A DNA stretch of 64,000 nt, taken from the NCBI RefSeq assembly GCF_944377805.1, contig NZ_CALWFZ010000004.1:62001-126000 (forward strand). The letters are read 5' to 3'. The notes beneath the pieces were generated by a model. It saw only the letters and a program-made list of their open reading frames with translations, was not told the DNA's origin and did not search any database. Below, in pieces: positions 8,271-17,434 of the stretch. This stretch comes from an uncultured Mediterraneibacter sp. GTDB taxonomy: Bacteria; Bacillota; Clostridia; Lachnospirales; Lachnospiraceae. Each line of letters opens with the position of its first letter. The first letter of the stretch is position 1. A program made the position numbers and the translations under genes.

Positions 8271-10247
8271 ATGCCGCATATACATGTACTGGATCAGGTA
8301 ACGATCGATAAAATCGCAGCCGGAGAAGTCATCGAACGTCCGGCTTCGATTGTGAAGGAACTTGTAGAAAACGCAATTGACGCCGGAGCTTCTTCAGTGA
8401 CAATCGAAATTAAAGACGGGGGGATCTCTCTGATACGCATTATGGATAACGGGTGCGGGATTGCTCATGACGAAGTGAGGAACGCATTTTTAAGGCATTC
8501 CACAAGCAAGATTCAGACGGTGGAAGACATTGCCCGCATCAGCTCTCTTGGATTCCGCGGCGAAGCGCTCTCAAGCATTGCCGCGGTGACACAGACAGAG
8601 CTGATTACTAAAACGCCTGAGGAGGAGATGGGAACCCGTTATGTTATAGAGGGCGGCAGAGAGGTTTCTATTGAAGAGACGGGGGCGCCTGAGGGAACGA
8701 CGTTTCTTGTGCGGCAGTTATTTTACAATGTGCCGGCAAGACGAAAATTTTTAAAGACTCCGACGACTGAGGCAGGACATATTCAGGATCTGCTGATTCA
8801 CCTCTCTTTGTCTCATCCGGAGGTTGCGTTTGTCTTTATCAACAACGGGCAGGAGAAACTTCGCACATCCGGAAACGGCAGGCTAAAAGATGTAATTTAC
8901 AGTGTATATGGACGAGAGATTGCAGCGAACCTTCTGGACATCGATTATGAGAAAGGAGGGCTTCGGATTACCGGATATCTGGGAAAACCGGTAATTACAA
9001 GAGGCAACCGCAATTTTGAGAATTTCTTTGTGAATGGTCGGTATGTGAAAAGCCCGATGATTTCCAAATCCCTGGAGGATGCTTACCGCGATTTTACAAT
9101 GCAGCACAAGTTTCCTTTTGCTGTACTTCATTTCCATGTGGACGGAGAGCAGATTGATGTGAACGTACATCCTACGAAAATGGAACTCCGGTTTCAGCGA
9201 CAGCAGGAAGTATACAATACGGTGTTCGAGTGCGTTCACAGAAGACTTCTGGAACCGGAGCTGATTCCGAAAGCCGATGCGCCCGACCCGTTGCCGGAGA
9301 AGACGGCCGGCAGCGCCTCAGAGGATAGTCCTTTTCTGCTTCGTCCCAAAGCTGTTCCGAAGGGGACAGTGTCTTTATCAGCCGGTGAAGCGGTGCGTGA
9401 TGAGGATTATTTTATTCGTAAGATGCAGGAGCGGGTACGAGCGTATCATGAGCGTTCATCTTCAGCGGAAGTAAGCGACAGGAAAGGGATCTACCGGCCG
9501 GAAAAACAGGAGGAACGGATCAGGGAAACGGCGAAATATGCTTCGGATCCGCTCCCCTCAGACACAGGCGGCCGGGAGAAAACCCCACAGATACAGAAAG
9601 CAGAGAGCGCTCAGAAGACAGAGCAGCTCGATTTGTTTGAAGAGAATTTTTTAAAGAGAGAAGTACGAGCAGAATACAAACTCATCGGACAGGTGTTCGA
9701 CACATACTGGCTGGTGCAGTATCAGGACAGTCTTTATATTATTGATCAGCACGCGGCACATGAACGTGTGCTCTATGAACGGACCCTGAAAGGAATGAAA
9801 ACAAGGGAGTTTACTTCTCAGTATTTGAGTCCGCCCATTGTTCTGTCGCTCTCGATGCAGGAGGCGGAACTTCTGAGAGAAAATATGGACAGATTTACCC
9901 GTATCGGCTTTGAGATCGAGCCTTTTGGCGGTGAGGAGTATGCTGTAAGGGCAGTGCCGGACAATTTATTCGGCATTGCGAAAAAGGAGCTGCTGATGGA
10001 AATGATCGACGACCTTGCGGATGGTATCAACACTTCTATGACTCCGGAACTGATTGATGAGAAGGTGGCATCTATGTCCTGTAAAGCGGCGGTGAAAGGG
10101 AATAACAGACTGTCAGCCGCGGAAGTGGACGTACTGATCGGAGAGCTGCTTACGCTCGACAACCCCTATCACTGCCCGCACGGCAGACCAACCATTATCG
10201 CTATGACGAAGCGAGAACTGGAAAAGAAATTCAAGAGGATTGTCTGA
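8271..10247 (+). CDS. mutL: DNA mismatch repair endonuclease MutL
   Basis: 658 residues. The N-terminal GHKL ATPase has ENAIDAGA, DNGCGI and RGEALSSI. A variable acidic/basic linker spans about residues 335-460. The C-terminal domain carries the metal-binding endonuclease motif DQHAAHERVLYE (the DQHA-x2-E-x4-E pattern) and CPHGRP near the end, so this is the nicking MutL type found in bacteria without MutH/Dam-directed repair. AAAGGAG precedes the ATG. The stop overlaps the miaA start by one base. Confidence 0.97.
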   Translation: MPHIHVLDQVTIDKIAAGEVIERPASIVKELVENAIDAGASSVTIEIKDGGISLIRIMDNGCGIAHDEVRNAFLRHSTSKIQTVEDIARISSLGFRGEALSSIAAVTQTELITKTPEEEMGTRYVIEGGREVSIEETGAPEGTTFLVRQLFYNVPARRKFLKTPTTEAGHIQDLLIHLSLSHPEVAFVFINNGQEKLRTSGNGRLKDVIYSVYGREIAANLLDIDYEKGGLRITGYLGKPVITRGNRNFENFFVNGRYVKSPMISKSLEDAYRDFTMQHKFPFAVLHFHVDGEQIDVNVHPTKMELRFQRQQEVYNTVFECVHRRLLEPELIPKADAPDPLPEKTAGSASEDSPFLLRPKAVPKGTVSLSAGEAVRDEDYFIRKMQERVRAYHERSSSAEVSDRKGIYRPEKQEERIRETAKYASDPLPSDTGGREKTPQIQKAESAQKTEQLDLFEENFLKREVRAEYKLIGQVFDTYWLVQYQDSLYIIDQHAAHERVLYERTLKGMKTREFTSQYLSPPIVLSLSMQEAELLRENMDRFTRIGFEIEPFGGEEYAVRAVPDNLFGIAKKELLMEMIDDLADGINTSMTPELIDEKVASMSCKAAVKGNNRLSAAEVDVLIGELLTLDNPYHCPHGRPTIIAMTKRELEKKFKRIV

Positions 10248-11194
10248 TGGAAAAAAAACCACTTATTGTACTGGCAGGCCCAACTGCCGTGGGAAAGACG
10301 AAGCTGTCGATACAGCTCGCGAAACTGTTTGACGCAGAGATTATATCTGCGGATTCTATGCAGGTATACCGCCGTATGGATATTGGGTCGGCAAAGATTA
10401 CAGCCGAAGAGATGGAAGGGGTGCCTCACTATCTGGTAGACGTCCTGGAACCGGAAGATGAGTTTAATGTTGTCCGATTTCAGCAAATGGCCGGAGAGGC
10501 CCTGAAAAAAATCTACGCAAAAGGAAAAATACCTCTCATAGTAGGCGGCACTGGTTTTTACATTCAGGCACTGCTCTACGACATCGATTTTACGGAAGAT
10601 GACGGTGACCGCTCCTATCGGAACATGCTGGAGTCAAAGGCGGCTGCGGGAGAGGGAGAGGCCCTGCACCGGATGCTCAGAGAATGTGACCCAGCCTCCG
10701 CAGAGCGGATTCATCCGCATAACCTGAAACGGATTATACGCGCTCTGGAATACTACCATCAGACCGGGCAGAAAATCTCGGAACACAACGAGAGGGAGCG
10801 CCGGAAGGAAGCTCCCTATGTTTCCGCCTATTTTGTTCTGACAGATGATCGAAGCAGAATTTATGAGAGGATCGATCAAAGAGTGGACCGGATGATGGAT
10901 CTGGGGCTTCTTGACGAGGTGAAGGCTTTGAAAGAGAGCGGGCTCCCGGGTGATGCCACTTCGATGCAGGGACTTGGATATAAAGAACTCTATGCTTATT
11001 TAGACGGGGCATACTCCCTGGAGGAGGCAGTGCGTATCATAAAACGGGATACCCGCCATTTTGCCAAACGTCAGCTCACCTGGTTTAAACGGGAACGGGA
11101 TGTAATCTGGCTTGACAGATCTGTAATCGGAGAGGATGAGATGCTCTGCGAAACAGTGAAAGAACATCTCCGTAAGAAAAAAATATGGAAATAA
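10247..11194 (+). CDS. miaA: tRNA dimethylallyltransferase MiaA
   Basis: 315 residues. It prenylates A37 of tRNAs reading UNN codons. The P-loop GPTAVGKTK is at about residues 11-19, followed by SADSMQVYRRMDIGSAK, GGTGFY and the C-terminal HFAKRQLTWF. It is translationally coupled to mutL (TGATG). In many Firmicutes hfq follows miaA; here the next gene is instead a PLP enzyme, and no hfq-sized reading frame is present. Confidence 0.97.
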   Translation: MEKKPLIVLAGPTAVGKTKLSIQLAKLFDAEIISADSMQVYRRMDIGSAKITAEEMEGVPHYLVDVLEPEDEFNVVRFQQMAGEALKKIYAKGKIPLIVGGTGFYIQALLYDIDFTEDDGDRSYRNMLESKAAAGEGEALHRMLRECDPASAERIHPHNLKRIIRALEYYHQTGQKISEHNERERRKEAPYVSAYFVLTDDRSRIYERIDQRVDRMMDLGLLDEVKALKESGLPGDATSMQGLGYKELYAYLDGAYSLEEAVRIIKRDTRHFAKRQLTWFKRERDVIWLDRSVIGEDEMLCETVKEHLRKKKIWK

Positions 11195-11217
11195 AGGGAT
11201 TTGAGGAACAGGAAAAT

Positions 11218-12525
11218 ATGAATCACACAGAATCTAGCTATATGTATCATATGCTGGGGATTTCAGAAGAAGTCCGGATATATGGACAAAAAATAGAAGA
11301 TATGCTCAGAGAGCGCTTTCGGGAGTTCGATGAAACTGCTGAGTATAACCAGCTCAAAGTGCTTAACGCCATGCAGGAAAACCGGGTAAGTGAAGCGTGT
11401 TTTCACTATGCCAGCGGTTATGGCTACAACGATATGGGACGGGATACGCTGGAGTCCGTCTATGCTTCTGCTTTTCACACGGAAGCCGCTCTGGTCCGCC
11501 CTCAGATAACATGTGGCACACATGCGCTTTGCGTTGCGCTCTCGGCGAATCTGCGGCCCGGTGACGAACTGCTCTCTCCTGCGGGAAAGCCTTACGATAC
11601 ATTAGAAGAGGTAATCGGTATCCGCCCGTCAAAAGGATCGCTCTCGGAGTATGGGGTAACTTACCGTCAGGTGGATCTTCTGAAGGATGGAGAGTTTGAC
11701 TATCCTTCTATCGAAAAAGCGCTTAATGAAAGGACGAAACTTGTAACCATTCAGCGGTCCAAAGGCTACCAGACGCGTCCCAGCTTTTCCGTGAAAAAAA
11801 TCGGTGAACTGATTGCGTTTATCAAGGAGAGAAGGCCGGATGTGATCTGCATGGTGGACAACTGTTACGGCGAGTTTGTAGAACGAATTGAGCCAAGTGA
11901 TGCCGGGGCGGATATGATCGTTGGCTCCCTGATTAAAAATCCGGGAGGCGGACTTGCCCCCATAGGAGGATATATCGCGGGAAAAGAAGAACTGATAGAA
12001 AACTGCGCCAGCCGGCTGACGTCTCCCGGTCTTGGAAAAGAGGTTGGAGCTTCCCTTGGCGTGATGCAGTCATTTTATCAGGGTTTTTTTCTGGCCCCGT
12101 CGGTAGTCTGCGGAGCCTTAAAGGGTGCGGTATTTGCCGCGAATATCTATGAGAATCTGGGATTTTCTGTCGTTCCGGACGGCAGGGAATCCCGCCACGA
12201 CATCATTCAGGCAGTAACTTTGGGAAGCCCGGAAGGGGTTGTGGCATTCTGTAAAGGCATTCAGGCTGCGGCTCCTGTTGACAGCTATGTGACGCCGGAA
12301 CCGTGGGCGATGCCAGGGTATGACAGCGATGTGATCATGGCTGCGGGAGCGTTTGTACAAGGATCGTCTATCGAACTGTCGGCGGATGGTCCGATTAAAC
12401 ATCCATATGCGGTCTATTTCCAGGGCGGACTCACATGGAATCATGCAAAGTTCGGCATCTTAAAGTCCCTGCAGAGCCTGATTGACGACGATGTGCTGCC
12501 GATCGAAAGACTGCGCGGTCTGTAA
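11218..12525 (+). CDS. Methionine gamma-lyase family (aluminium-resistance type) PLP enzyme
   Basis: About 435 residues with the fold-type I PLP layout: CGTHAL near residue 100, the VDNCYGEF segment, and the PLP-lysine motif GSLIKNPGG around residue 240. The family (PF06838) is often annotated as aluminium-resistance or methionine gamma-lyase-like, and its substrate is unproven. It commonly follows miaA or miaA-hfq in Clostridia. An in-frame ATG at 11185 overlaps miaA, but the GAACAGGAAAAT just before ATG 11218 makes the latter the better start. Confidence 0.85.
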   Translation: MNHTESSYMYHMLGISEEVRIYGQKIEDMLRERFREFDETAEYNQLKVLNAMQENRVSEACFHYASGYGYNDMGRDTLESVYASAFHTEAALVRPQITCGTHALCVALSANLRPGDELLSPAGKPYDTLEEVIGIRPSKGSLSEYGVTYRQVDLLKDGEFDYPSIEKALNERTKLVTIQRSKGYQTRPSFSVKKIGELIAFIKERRPDVICMVDNCYGEFVERIEPSDAGADMIVGSLIKNPGGGLAPIGGYIAGKEELIENCASRLTSPGLGKEVGASLGVMQSFYQGFFLAPSVVCGALKGAVFAANIYENLGFSVVPDGRESRHDIIQAVTLGSPEGVVAFCKGIQAAAPVDSYVTPEPWAMPGYDSDVIMAAGAFVQGSSIELSADGPIKHPYAVYFQGGLTWNHAKFGILKSLQSLIDDDVLPIERLRGL

Positions 12526-12535
12526 GGAGGAGTAT

Positions 12536-13762
12536 ATGAGAACTGTTGTTGTGGCGGGAGGCGGGGCTTCCGGTATGATGGCGGCGATTACAGCCGCACA
12601 AAATGGAGCGAGGGTTATTCTTCTGGAACATAAAGACAGAATCGGAAAAAAGATCCTTTCCACCGGGAACGGAAGGTGCAACTTTACCAATATCCATCAG
12701 GAGCCTGTCTGTTACCACTCAGAAAACGAGAAGTTTCCCTGGCGCATTATAGAAAAGTTTGATGTCCGCTCTATTATATCATTTTTTCTTCAGCTGGGCG
12801 TCTACTCCAAAAACAGAAACGGTTACATCTATCCGAATTCCGATCAGGCATCCGCGGTGCTGGATGCTCTTCGAATAGAGATCGAGCGACTTGGGATAGA
12901 TGTGAGAACCAGCACGGAATGCCGGGAGATACGCCCCGGGAAAAAGGGATTCTCCATTCTGACAAATCAGGGTACAGTCCATGCCGACAGAGTAATTCTA
13001 TCAGCAGGGTCAAAGGCAGCGCCCTCTACCGGATCGGATGGATCAGGGTACCGTATTGCCAAAGAAATGGGACATCGAATCATCCCGGTGCTGCCGGCTC
13101 TTGTTCAGCTCAGGTGCAGGGAAGATTTCTTTAAAAGTATTGCCGGAGTGCGGGCGGATGGCAGCGTGTCGATCTGGGCGGACGGACGGTGTATCGCAAA
13201 GGAGACCGGTGAGATACAGCTTACAAACTATGGAATCTCAGGGATTCCTGTCTTCCAGGTGAGCCGGTATGCGGCGAAACTTCTGTATGATAAACAGGAG
13301 GTGAGGGCAGTTCTTGACTTTATGCCTGATTTTACGAAAGAGCAGACAGTCTCCTTTTTAAGCGCACGGGCAAAGACAAGACCGCAGAAGAGAGCAGATA
13401 TGTTTCTGATCGGGCTCTTTCATAAAAAACTGTCAGACTTGTGGCTGAAGCTGGCCGGCATATCAAGAGAGAAAGAGGCTGGGAATCTCTCGGATGAGGA
13501 GGTGAAGCGCCTGACTCTCCTTGTTAAAGAGTTTGGTGTCTCTGTTACAGGAACAAATTCTTTTGAGCAGGCTCAGGTATGCCGGGGAGGTGTGGACACG
13601 TTGGAAATCGATCCTGATACCCTGGAGTCACTCTATGTACCGGGATTATTTTTCGCCGGGGAGATTCTCGACGTAGACGGCATGTGCGGAGGGTATAATC
13701 TTTCGTTTGCCTGGGCCAGCGGATATGTGGCGGGAAAGGCTGCTGCTGGCAGACAGCCTTAA
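12536..13762 (+). CDS. BaiN/HI0933-family FAD-dependent oxidoreductase
   Basis: 408 residues. The N-terminal Rossmann motif GGGASGMMAA is followed by GKKILSTGNGRCNFTN, the signature of the HI0933/BaiN flavoprotein family, and a C-terminal GMCGGYNLSFAWASGY closes the FAD site. Some members reduce bile-acid intermediates, but most have no known substrate, so BaiN function must not be assumed. The start is ATG 12536 behind AAGGAGG, 10 nt after the preceding gene. It forms a run with the next flavoprotein. Confidence 0.88.
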   Translation: MRTVVVAGGGASGMMAAITAAQNGARVILLEHKDRIGKKILSTGNGRCNFTNIHQEPVCYHSENEKFPWRIIEKFDVRSIISFFLQLGVYSKNRNGYIYPNSDQASAVLDALRIEIERLGIDVRTSTECREIRPGKKGFSILTNQGTVHADRVILSAGSKAAPSTGSDGSGYRIAKEMGHRIIPVLPALVQLRCREDFFKSIAGVRADGSVSIWADGRCIAKETGEIQLTNYGISGIPVFQVSRYAAKLLYDKQEVRAVLDFMPDFTKEQTVSFLSARAKTRPQKRADMFLIGLFHKKLSDLWLKLAGISREKEAGNLSDEEVKRLTLLVKEFGVSVTGTNSFEQAQVCRGGVDTLEIDPDTLESLYVPGLFFAGEILDVDGMCGGYNLSFAWASGYVAGKAAAGRQP

Positions 13763-13798
13763 ATAGTCAAAATAACGTGAAAGACTGTGGAGGAAGAC

Positions 13799-15403
13799 AT
13801 GATTCGTATTAATCAACTGAAACTTCCTGTGGAACACACGCAGGAACAATTGCGGAAAAAGCTGCTGCGTGCCGCGCATATAAGAGAAAATGAATTAAAA
13901 AAATATACAATAAAGAAACGATCTGTCGATGCCAGGAAGAAACCGGAACTCTACTATGTCTATTCGATTGATTTTGAGGTGACAGATGAAAACCGTATCC
14001 TCAGGCAGTTAAAAGGAAAAGTGCAGAAAGTGACGGAACAGACATATCATATGCCGCATCACGGCGAAGAAAAAACAGATTTCAGGCCTGTGGTGATAGG
14101 GAGCGGGCCTGCCGGATTATTCTGCGCTTATCTGCTGGCAGTGGAAGGGTACAGACCGCTTATCATAGAACGTGGAGCTTCGGTGAGAGAGCGTAAAGCG
14201 GATGTAGAACACTTCTGGGAGACGGGGATTCTGAATCCGGATTCCAATGTGCAGTTTGGAGAGGGCGGCGCCGGAACTTTTTCAGACGGAAAACTTAATA
14301 CACTTGTAAAAGACAGTAAAGGTCGAAACCGTTTTGTTCTGGAGACTTTTGTGCGCTTTGGAGCCCCGGAAAACATTCTCTGGGAGCAGAAACCGCATAT
14401 TGGTACGGACATTCTTATAACTGTAGTGGAAAACATGCGTAACGAGATTGTTAAACTGGGCGGTGAGTTCCTTTTTCATACCCAGGTGACAGATATTATT
14501 CCGGATGAGAAATGCCTGATCCTTAACGGAAAAGAACGCCTCAGAACAGATGCAGCTGTGCTGGCTGTGGGGCACAGCGCCAGAGATACGTTTTCAATGC
14601 TTTATAAAAGAGGGATGAAAATGGAGGCAAAATCCTTTGCAGTCGGAGTGCGCGTAGAGCATTGCCAGGATGTGATCGATGAAAATATGTATGGCAGGAA
14701 AGAGCGCGGTATATTGCCGGCAGCCTCCTATAAACTGACTGAAAAACTGAAAAATGGCAGAGGAGTGTATACTTTCTGTATGTGTCCGGGCGGCTATGTA
14801 GTAAATGCTTCATCAGAACCGGAGCATCTTGCGGTAAATGGAATGAGCTATCACGGAAGGGCGGGAGAGAATGCCAACAGCGCTGTTATTGTGACAGTGA
14901 CGCCGGAAGATTACGATTCTGCCCACCCGCTTGCGGGGGTAGAGTTTCAAAGAACACTTGAGAGACGTGCCTGGGAGGAAGGGCGCGGCAGTATTCCTGT
15001 TCAGCGATTTGCGGATTACTGTCATGACAGGAGGACAGAAGCCCTGGGCAGTGTCAGGCCAAATATGAAAGGAACATACGAATTTGCCAATGTGAGGAGG
15101 ATATTTCCGGAGGAGCTGGCAGCTTCCATTCAGGATGGGATACAAAGAATGGGAAGAAAGATTCATGGGTTTTCGGATGACGATACTCTTTTATCCGGTG
15201 TGGAGAGCAGGACATCCTCCCCGGTACGGATCATGAGGAACGAGTCGTTTGTATCGTCAGAGTCATGGATCTATCCCTGCGGCGAGGGCGCGGGGTATGC
15301 GGGAGGCATCACTTCTGCGGCGATGGATGGACTGAAAGTGGCGGAGGCTGTTATAAAGCGATTTGAGCCCCTGTTATATGTAAGCAAGAGCAAGCTTGTA
15401 TGA
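13799..15403 (+). CDS. Uncharacterised FAD-dependent dehydrogenase (COG2509 type)
   Basis: About 534 residues. An N-terminal region of about 95 residues precedes the dinucleotide-binding motif VIGSGPAGLFCAY. NVQFGEGGAGTFSDGKL and a C-terminal EGAGYAGGITSAAMDGLK complete the FAD fold. The family is widespread in Clostridia but unassigned. ATG 13799 with GGAGGA upstream is preferred over the in-frame GTG 13787. The last ten residues are encoded by the first hairpin of the downstream repeat element, so this C-terminus may differ from that of homologues. Confidence 0.85.
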   Translation: MIRINQLKLPVEHTQEQLRKKLLRAAHIRENELKKYTIKKRSVDARKKPELYYVYSIDFEVTDENRILRQLKGKVQKVTEQTYHMPHHGEEKTDFRPVVIGSGPAGLFCAYLLAVEGYRPLIIERGASVRERKADVEHFWETGILNPDSNVQFGEGGAGTFSDGKLNTLVKDSKGRNRFVLETFVRFGAPENILWEQKPHIGTDILITVVENMRNEIVKLGGEFLFHTQVTDIIPDEKCLILNGKERLRTDAAVLAVGHSARDTFSMLYKRGMKMEAKSFAVGVRVEHCQDVIDENMYGRKERGILPAASYKLTEKLKNGRGVYTFCMCPGGYVVNASSEPEHLAVNGMSYHGRAGENANSAVIVTVTPEDYDSAHPLAGVEFQRTLERRAWEEGRGSIPVQRFADYCHDRRTEALGSVRPNMKGTYEFANVRRIFPEELAASIQDGIQRMGRKIHGFSDDDTLLSGVESRTSSPVRIMRNESFVSSESWIYPCGEGAGYAGGITSAAMDGLKVAEAVIKRFEPLLYVSKSKLV

Positions 15404-15552
15404 CAGTAAATCTTCCTGCCCATGCCCACAGCTCGAATCCGCAGCAAAGCAGCTTCTTCTCGCTGTATGGCACAGCCATATGCCGGAACAGGAAGCCTGT
15501 TATATGTAAGCACGCTTATATAACAGGCTTCCTGTTCCGGCGCATGGGCAGG
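15370..15552. repeat. Nested inverted-repeat element after the FAD gene
   Basis: Hairpin A (15370-15406) and hairpin B share the 17-nt direct repeat starting CCTGTTATATG (15370-15386 and 15496-15512). Hairpin B has perfect 23-bp arms, 15482-15504 and 15519-15541, around a small AT-rich tip. An 11-bp outer pair, CCTGCCCATGC (15415-15425) with GCATGGGCAGG (15542-15552), encloses hairpin B, and a small hairpin TATGGC/GCCATA (15466-15480) lies between them. No T-run follows either strand's main stem, so it is not an ordinary terminator. It could be a dispersed palindromic repeat or a structured RNA. Confidence 0.8.
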
Positions 15553-15584
15553 GTGCTGTTCACAGAATTTTAATCTGTAATGCC

Positions 15585-15613
15585 TATACATAGATTTTAA
15601 ATTGTGCTAAAAT
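15585..15613 (+). promoter_or_regulatory. Candidate promoter of radC-mreB operon
   Basis: TATACA (15585-15590), a 17-nt spacer and TAAAAT (15608-15613), with TGC before the -10 box. The -35 box is a moderate match. It lies just after the repeat element and 45 nt before the radC start. Confidence 0.5.
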
Positions 15614-15657
15614 AAATCGTTGTATTGTATCATTGCGGCGATTATGGGTCACAATTT

Positions 15658-16353
15658 ATGAAAGGCAGTACGATTAAGGAAATGTATCAGGACGAACGTC
15701 CCTATGAGAAGTGTCAGCGTTTTGGAGCTGAGCATCTTACCGATTCGGAACTTCTTGCGGTGATACTAAGGACAGGAACCAAAGGAGAGAATTCTCTGGA
15801 GCTTTCCCGGCGGATCTTACATCCGGATTTTGGAGATTCGGGACTTCTTTCGCTCCATCAATGGACACGGGAAAGACTTTTAAAGGTTCGCGGGATTGGA
15901 AATGTAAAGGCAATTCAAATTCTCTGTCTTGCGGAACTGGCAAAACGTATGTCCAGAGAGAGGGCTGCGTCCGGGCTTGATTTTTCATCGCCTGAGAAAG
16001 TCGCCCGATATTACATGGAAGACATGAGGCACAGGAAGCGTGAAGTTTTAAAGCTTCTTCTTTTAAATACAAAATCCAGACTGATCTCTGAGAACAATAT
16101 CTCTGTGGGAACGGTTGACATGGCGGTTGTCTCTCCTAGAGAGCTGTTTATCGAGGCGTTCCGGAAGGGCGCTTCTTCTATGATACTTCTTCACAATCAT
16201 CCGAGCGGAGACCCGGATCCCAGTGGAGAAGATATTCGGATTACAAAAAGAATATATGAAGCGGGAATGCTGATAGGGATTGAACTGCTGGATCATATTA
16301 TTATAGGAAATCATTGTTTTGTCAGCCTGAGAGACAGAGGGATCTTGGGGTAA
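15658..16353 (+). CDS. radC: RadC / JAB domain protein (UPF0758)
   Basis: About 231 residues. N-terminal helix-hairpin-helix-like region, then an MPN+/JAMM-like domain with HNHPSGDPDPSGED, the HxH...D metal-binding pattern, near residues 180-193. Despite the name, a direct repair role is doubtful, and the family's biochemical function is unsettled. ATG 15658 gives the familiar start KGSTIKEMYQDERPYEK; an upstream TTG at 15625 is unlikely. No good Shine-Dalgarno is visible. It precedes mreB, as in Bacillus. Confidence 0.9.
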   Translation: MKGSTIKEMYQDERPYEKCQRFGAEHLTDSELLAVILRTGTKGENSLELSRRILHPDFGDSGLLSLHQWTRERLLKVRGIGNVKAIQILCLAELAKRMSRERAASGLDFSSPEKVARYYMEDMRHRKREVLKLLLLNTKSRLISENNISVGTVDMAVVSPRELFIEAFRKGASSMILLHNHPSGDPDPSGEDIRITKRIYEAGMLIGIELLDHIIIGNHCFVSLRDRGILG

Positions 16354-16408
16354 GTGGGGAGCTGATTGACAGAATGTTCTTTTTAATTGATAAGGGGTGG
16401 GCTTGATT

Positions 16409-17434
16409 ATGGCGGGAAATGTTTATGGACTTGATCTTGGAACATATGAGATCAAGGTCTATGATACGAAAAAGGATAGAATCTGGCGGGAGAAGAACAC
16501 TATTGCCATGAAGGGGAAGAGATATATCTTCGCGACGGGAAACAAGGCTTATGAGATGTTTGAGAAAGCCCCGGAGGATATTGAAGTGGTTTTCCCCATG
16601 AAGGATGGTGTTATCGCGCATTTTGACGATATGCAGTATCTTCTTGGAGCCCTTCTGGACACGGAGAGAAAACTTGTCCGCGGCGCTCAGTATGTCATTG
16701 CCGTTCCGACAGATGTAACAGAAGTGGAGAAGAAAGCTTTTTACGATCTCGTATTTCATTCGGAGGCAAGAGCGAAATCCGTGCGTATAGTGGAGAGAGG
16801 GCTTGCGGACGCGCTGGGATCGGGGCTCGATGTGACAGGGGAAAAAGGCCTCTTTGTAGCAAACTTTGGCAGTAGCACAACAGAACTCTCCGTGCTTTCC
16901 CAGGGGGGAATGGTTATGAACCGTCTTCTGAAGACGGGCGGAGAAGACTTTGACGCCGCAATCTCGTCCCTCGTCCGTCATAATATGGATTTTCTGATCG
17001 GAACTACGACTGCTGAGTGTTTGAGAAAAGAATTCGGCGTGTTTGACCAGAGCACAGACAGCTCGATCAAAGTGGCGGGGCGGAATCTTATCTCCGGAGT
17101 GCCCTCTCAGACCGATGTGCCGATCAGTCTTGTGAGAGCGGCGATGAAAGAGCCTCTGGAAGAATGTGTCCGCGCGATCCGGTCTATGATTGAGCGGACG
17201 CCCCCTGATGTCCGCAGGGCGATAATGGACAAGGGAATCTGTCTGACAGGCGGAGTGGCGAATCTGCGAGGGCTTTCTACATACCTGCGTGAGAGCGTTG
17301 GCCTCCCGGTTATTACGGTTCAGGAGCCGGAACTTAGCGCGGTAAAAGGCCTGCGGACAATTATTTCTGACAGGAACTGTTACAAACGGCTGACATATTC
17401 GATGCTGGACGAAGATTATAGGTGGTTAAGATAA
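16409..17434 (+). CDS. mreB: Rod shape-determining protein MreB
   Basis: 341 residues. Bacterial actin that organises lateral wall synthesis. The N-terminal phosphate-1 motif YGLDLGTYEIKVYD and a late nucleotide-binding segment with ICLTGGVANLRGL are visible. ATG 16409 is preferred to GTG 16397 because the purine-rich GGGGTGGG is correctly spaced for it. The stop overlaps the mreC ATG (TAATG). It starts the mreBCD-mrdA series. Confidence 0.95.
   Translation: MAGNVYGLDLGTYEIKVYDTKKDRIWREKNTIAMKGKRYIFATGNKAYEMFEKAPEDIEVVFPMKDGVIAHFDDMQYLLGALLDTERKLVRGAQYVIAVPTDVTEVEKKAFYDLVFHSEARAKSVRIVERGLADALGSGLDVTGEKGLFVANFGSSTTELSVLSQGGMVMNRLLKTGGEDFDAAISSLVRHNMDFLIGTTTAECLRKEFGVFDQSTDSSIKVAGRNLISGVPSQTDVPISLVRAAMKEPLEECVRAIRSMIERTPPDVRRAIMDKGICLTGGVANLRGLSTYLRESVGLPVITVQEPELSAVKGLRTIISDRNCYKRLTYSMLDEDYRWLR

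Noticed and set aside
11185..11217. hfq gene after miaA
   Set aside because: No hfq-sized frame exists there; the PLP enzyme gene follows directly.
15482..15541. Intrinsic terminator call for the 23-bp hairpin
   Set aside because: No T-run follows the stem on either strand; described instead as part of a repeat element.
16371..16394. Promoter TTGACA-17-GATAAG before mreB
   Set aside because: The start site would fall within or next to the mreB ribosome site, and the -10 match is weak; read-through from radC is more likely.
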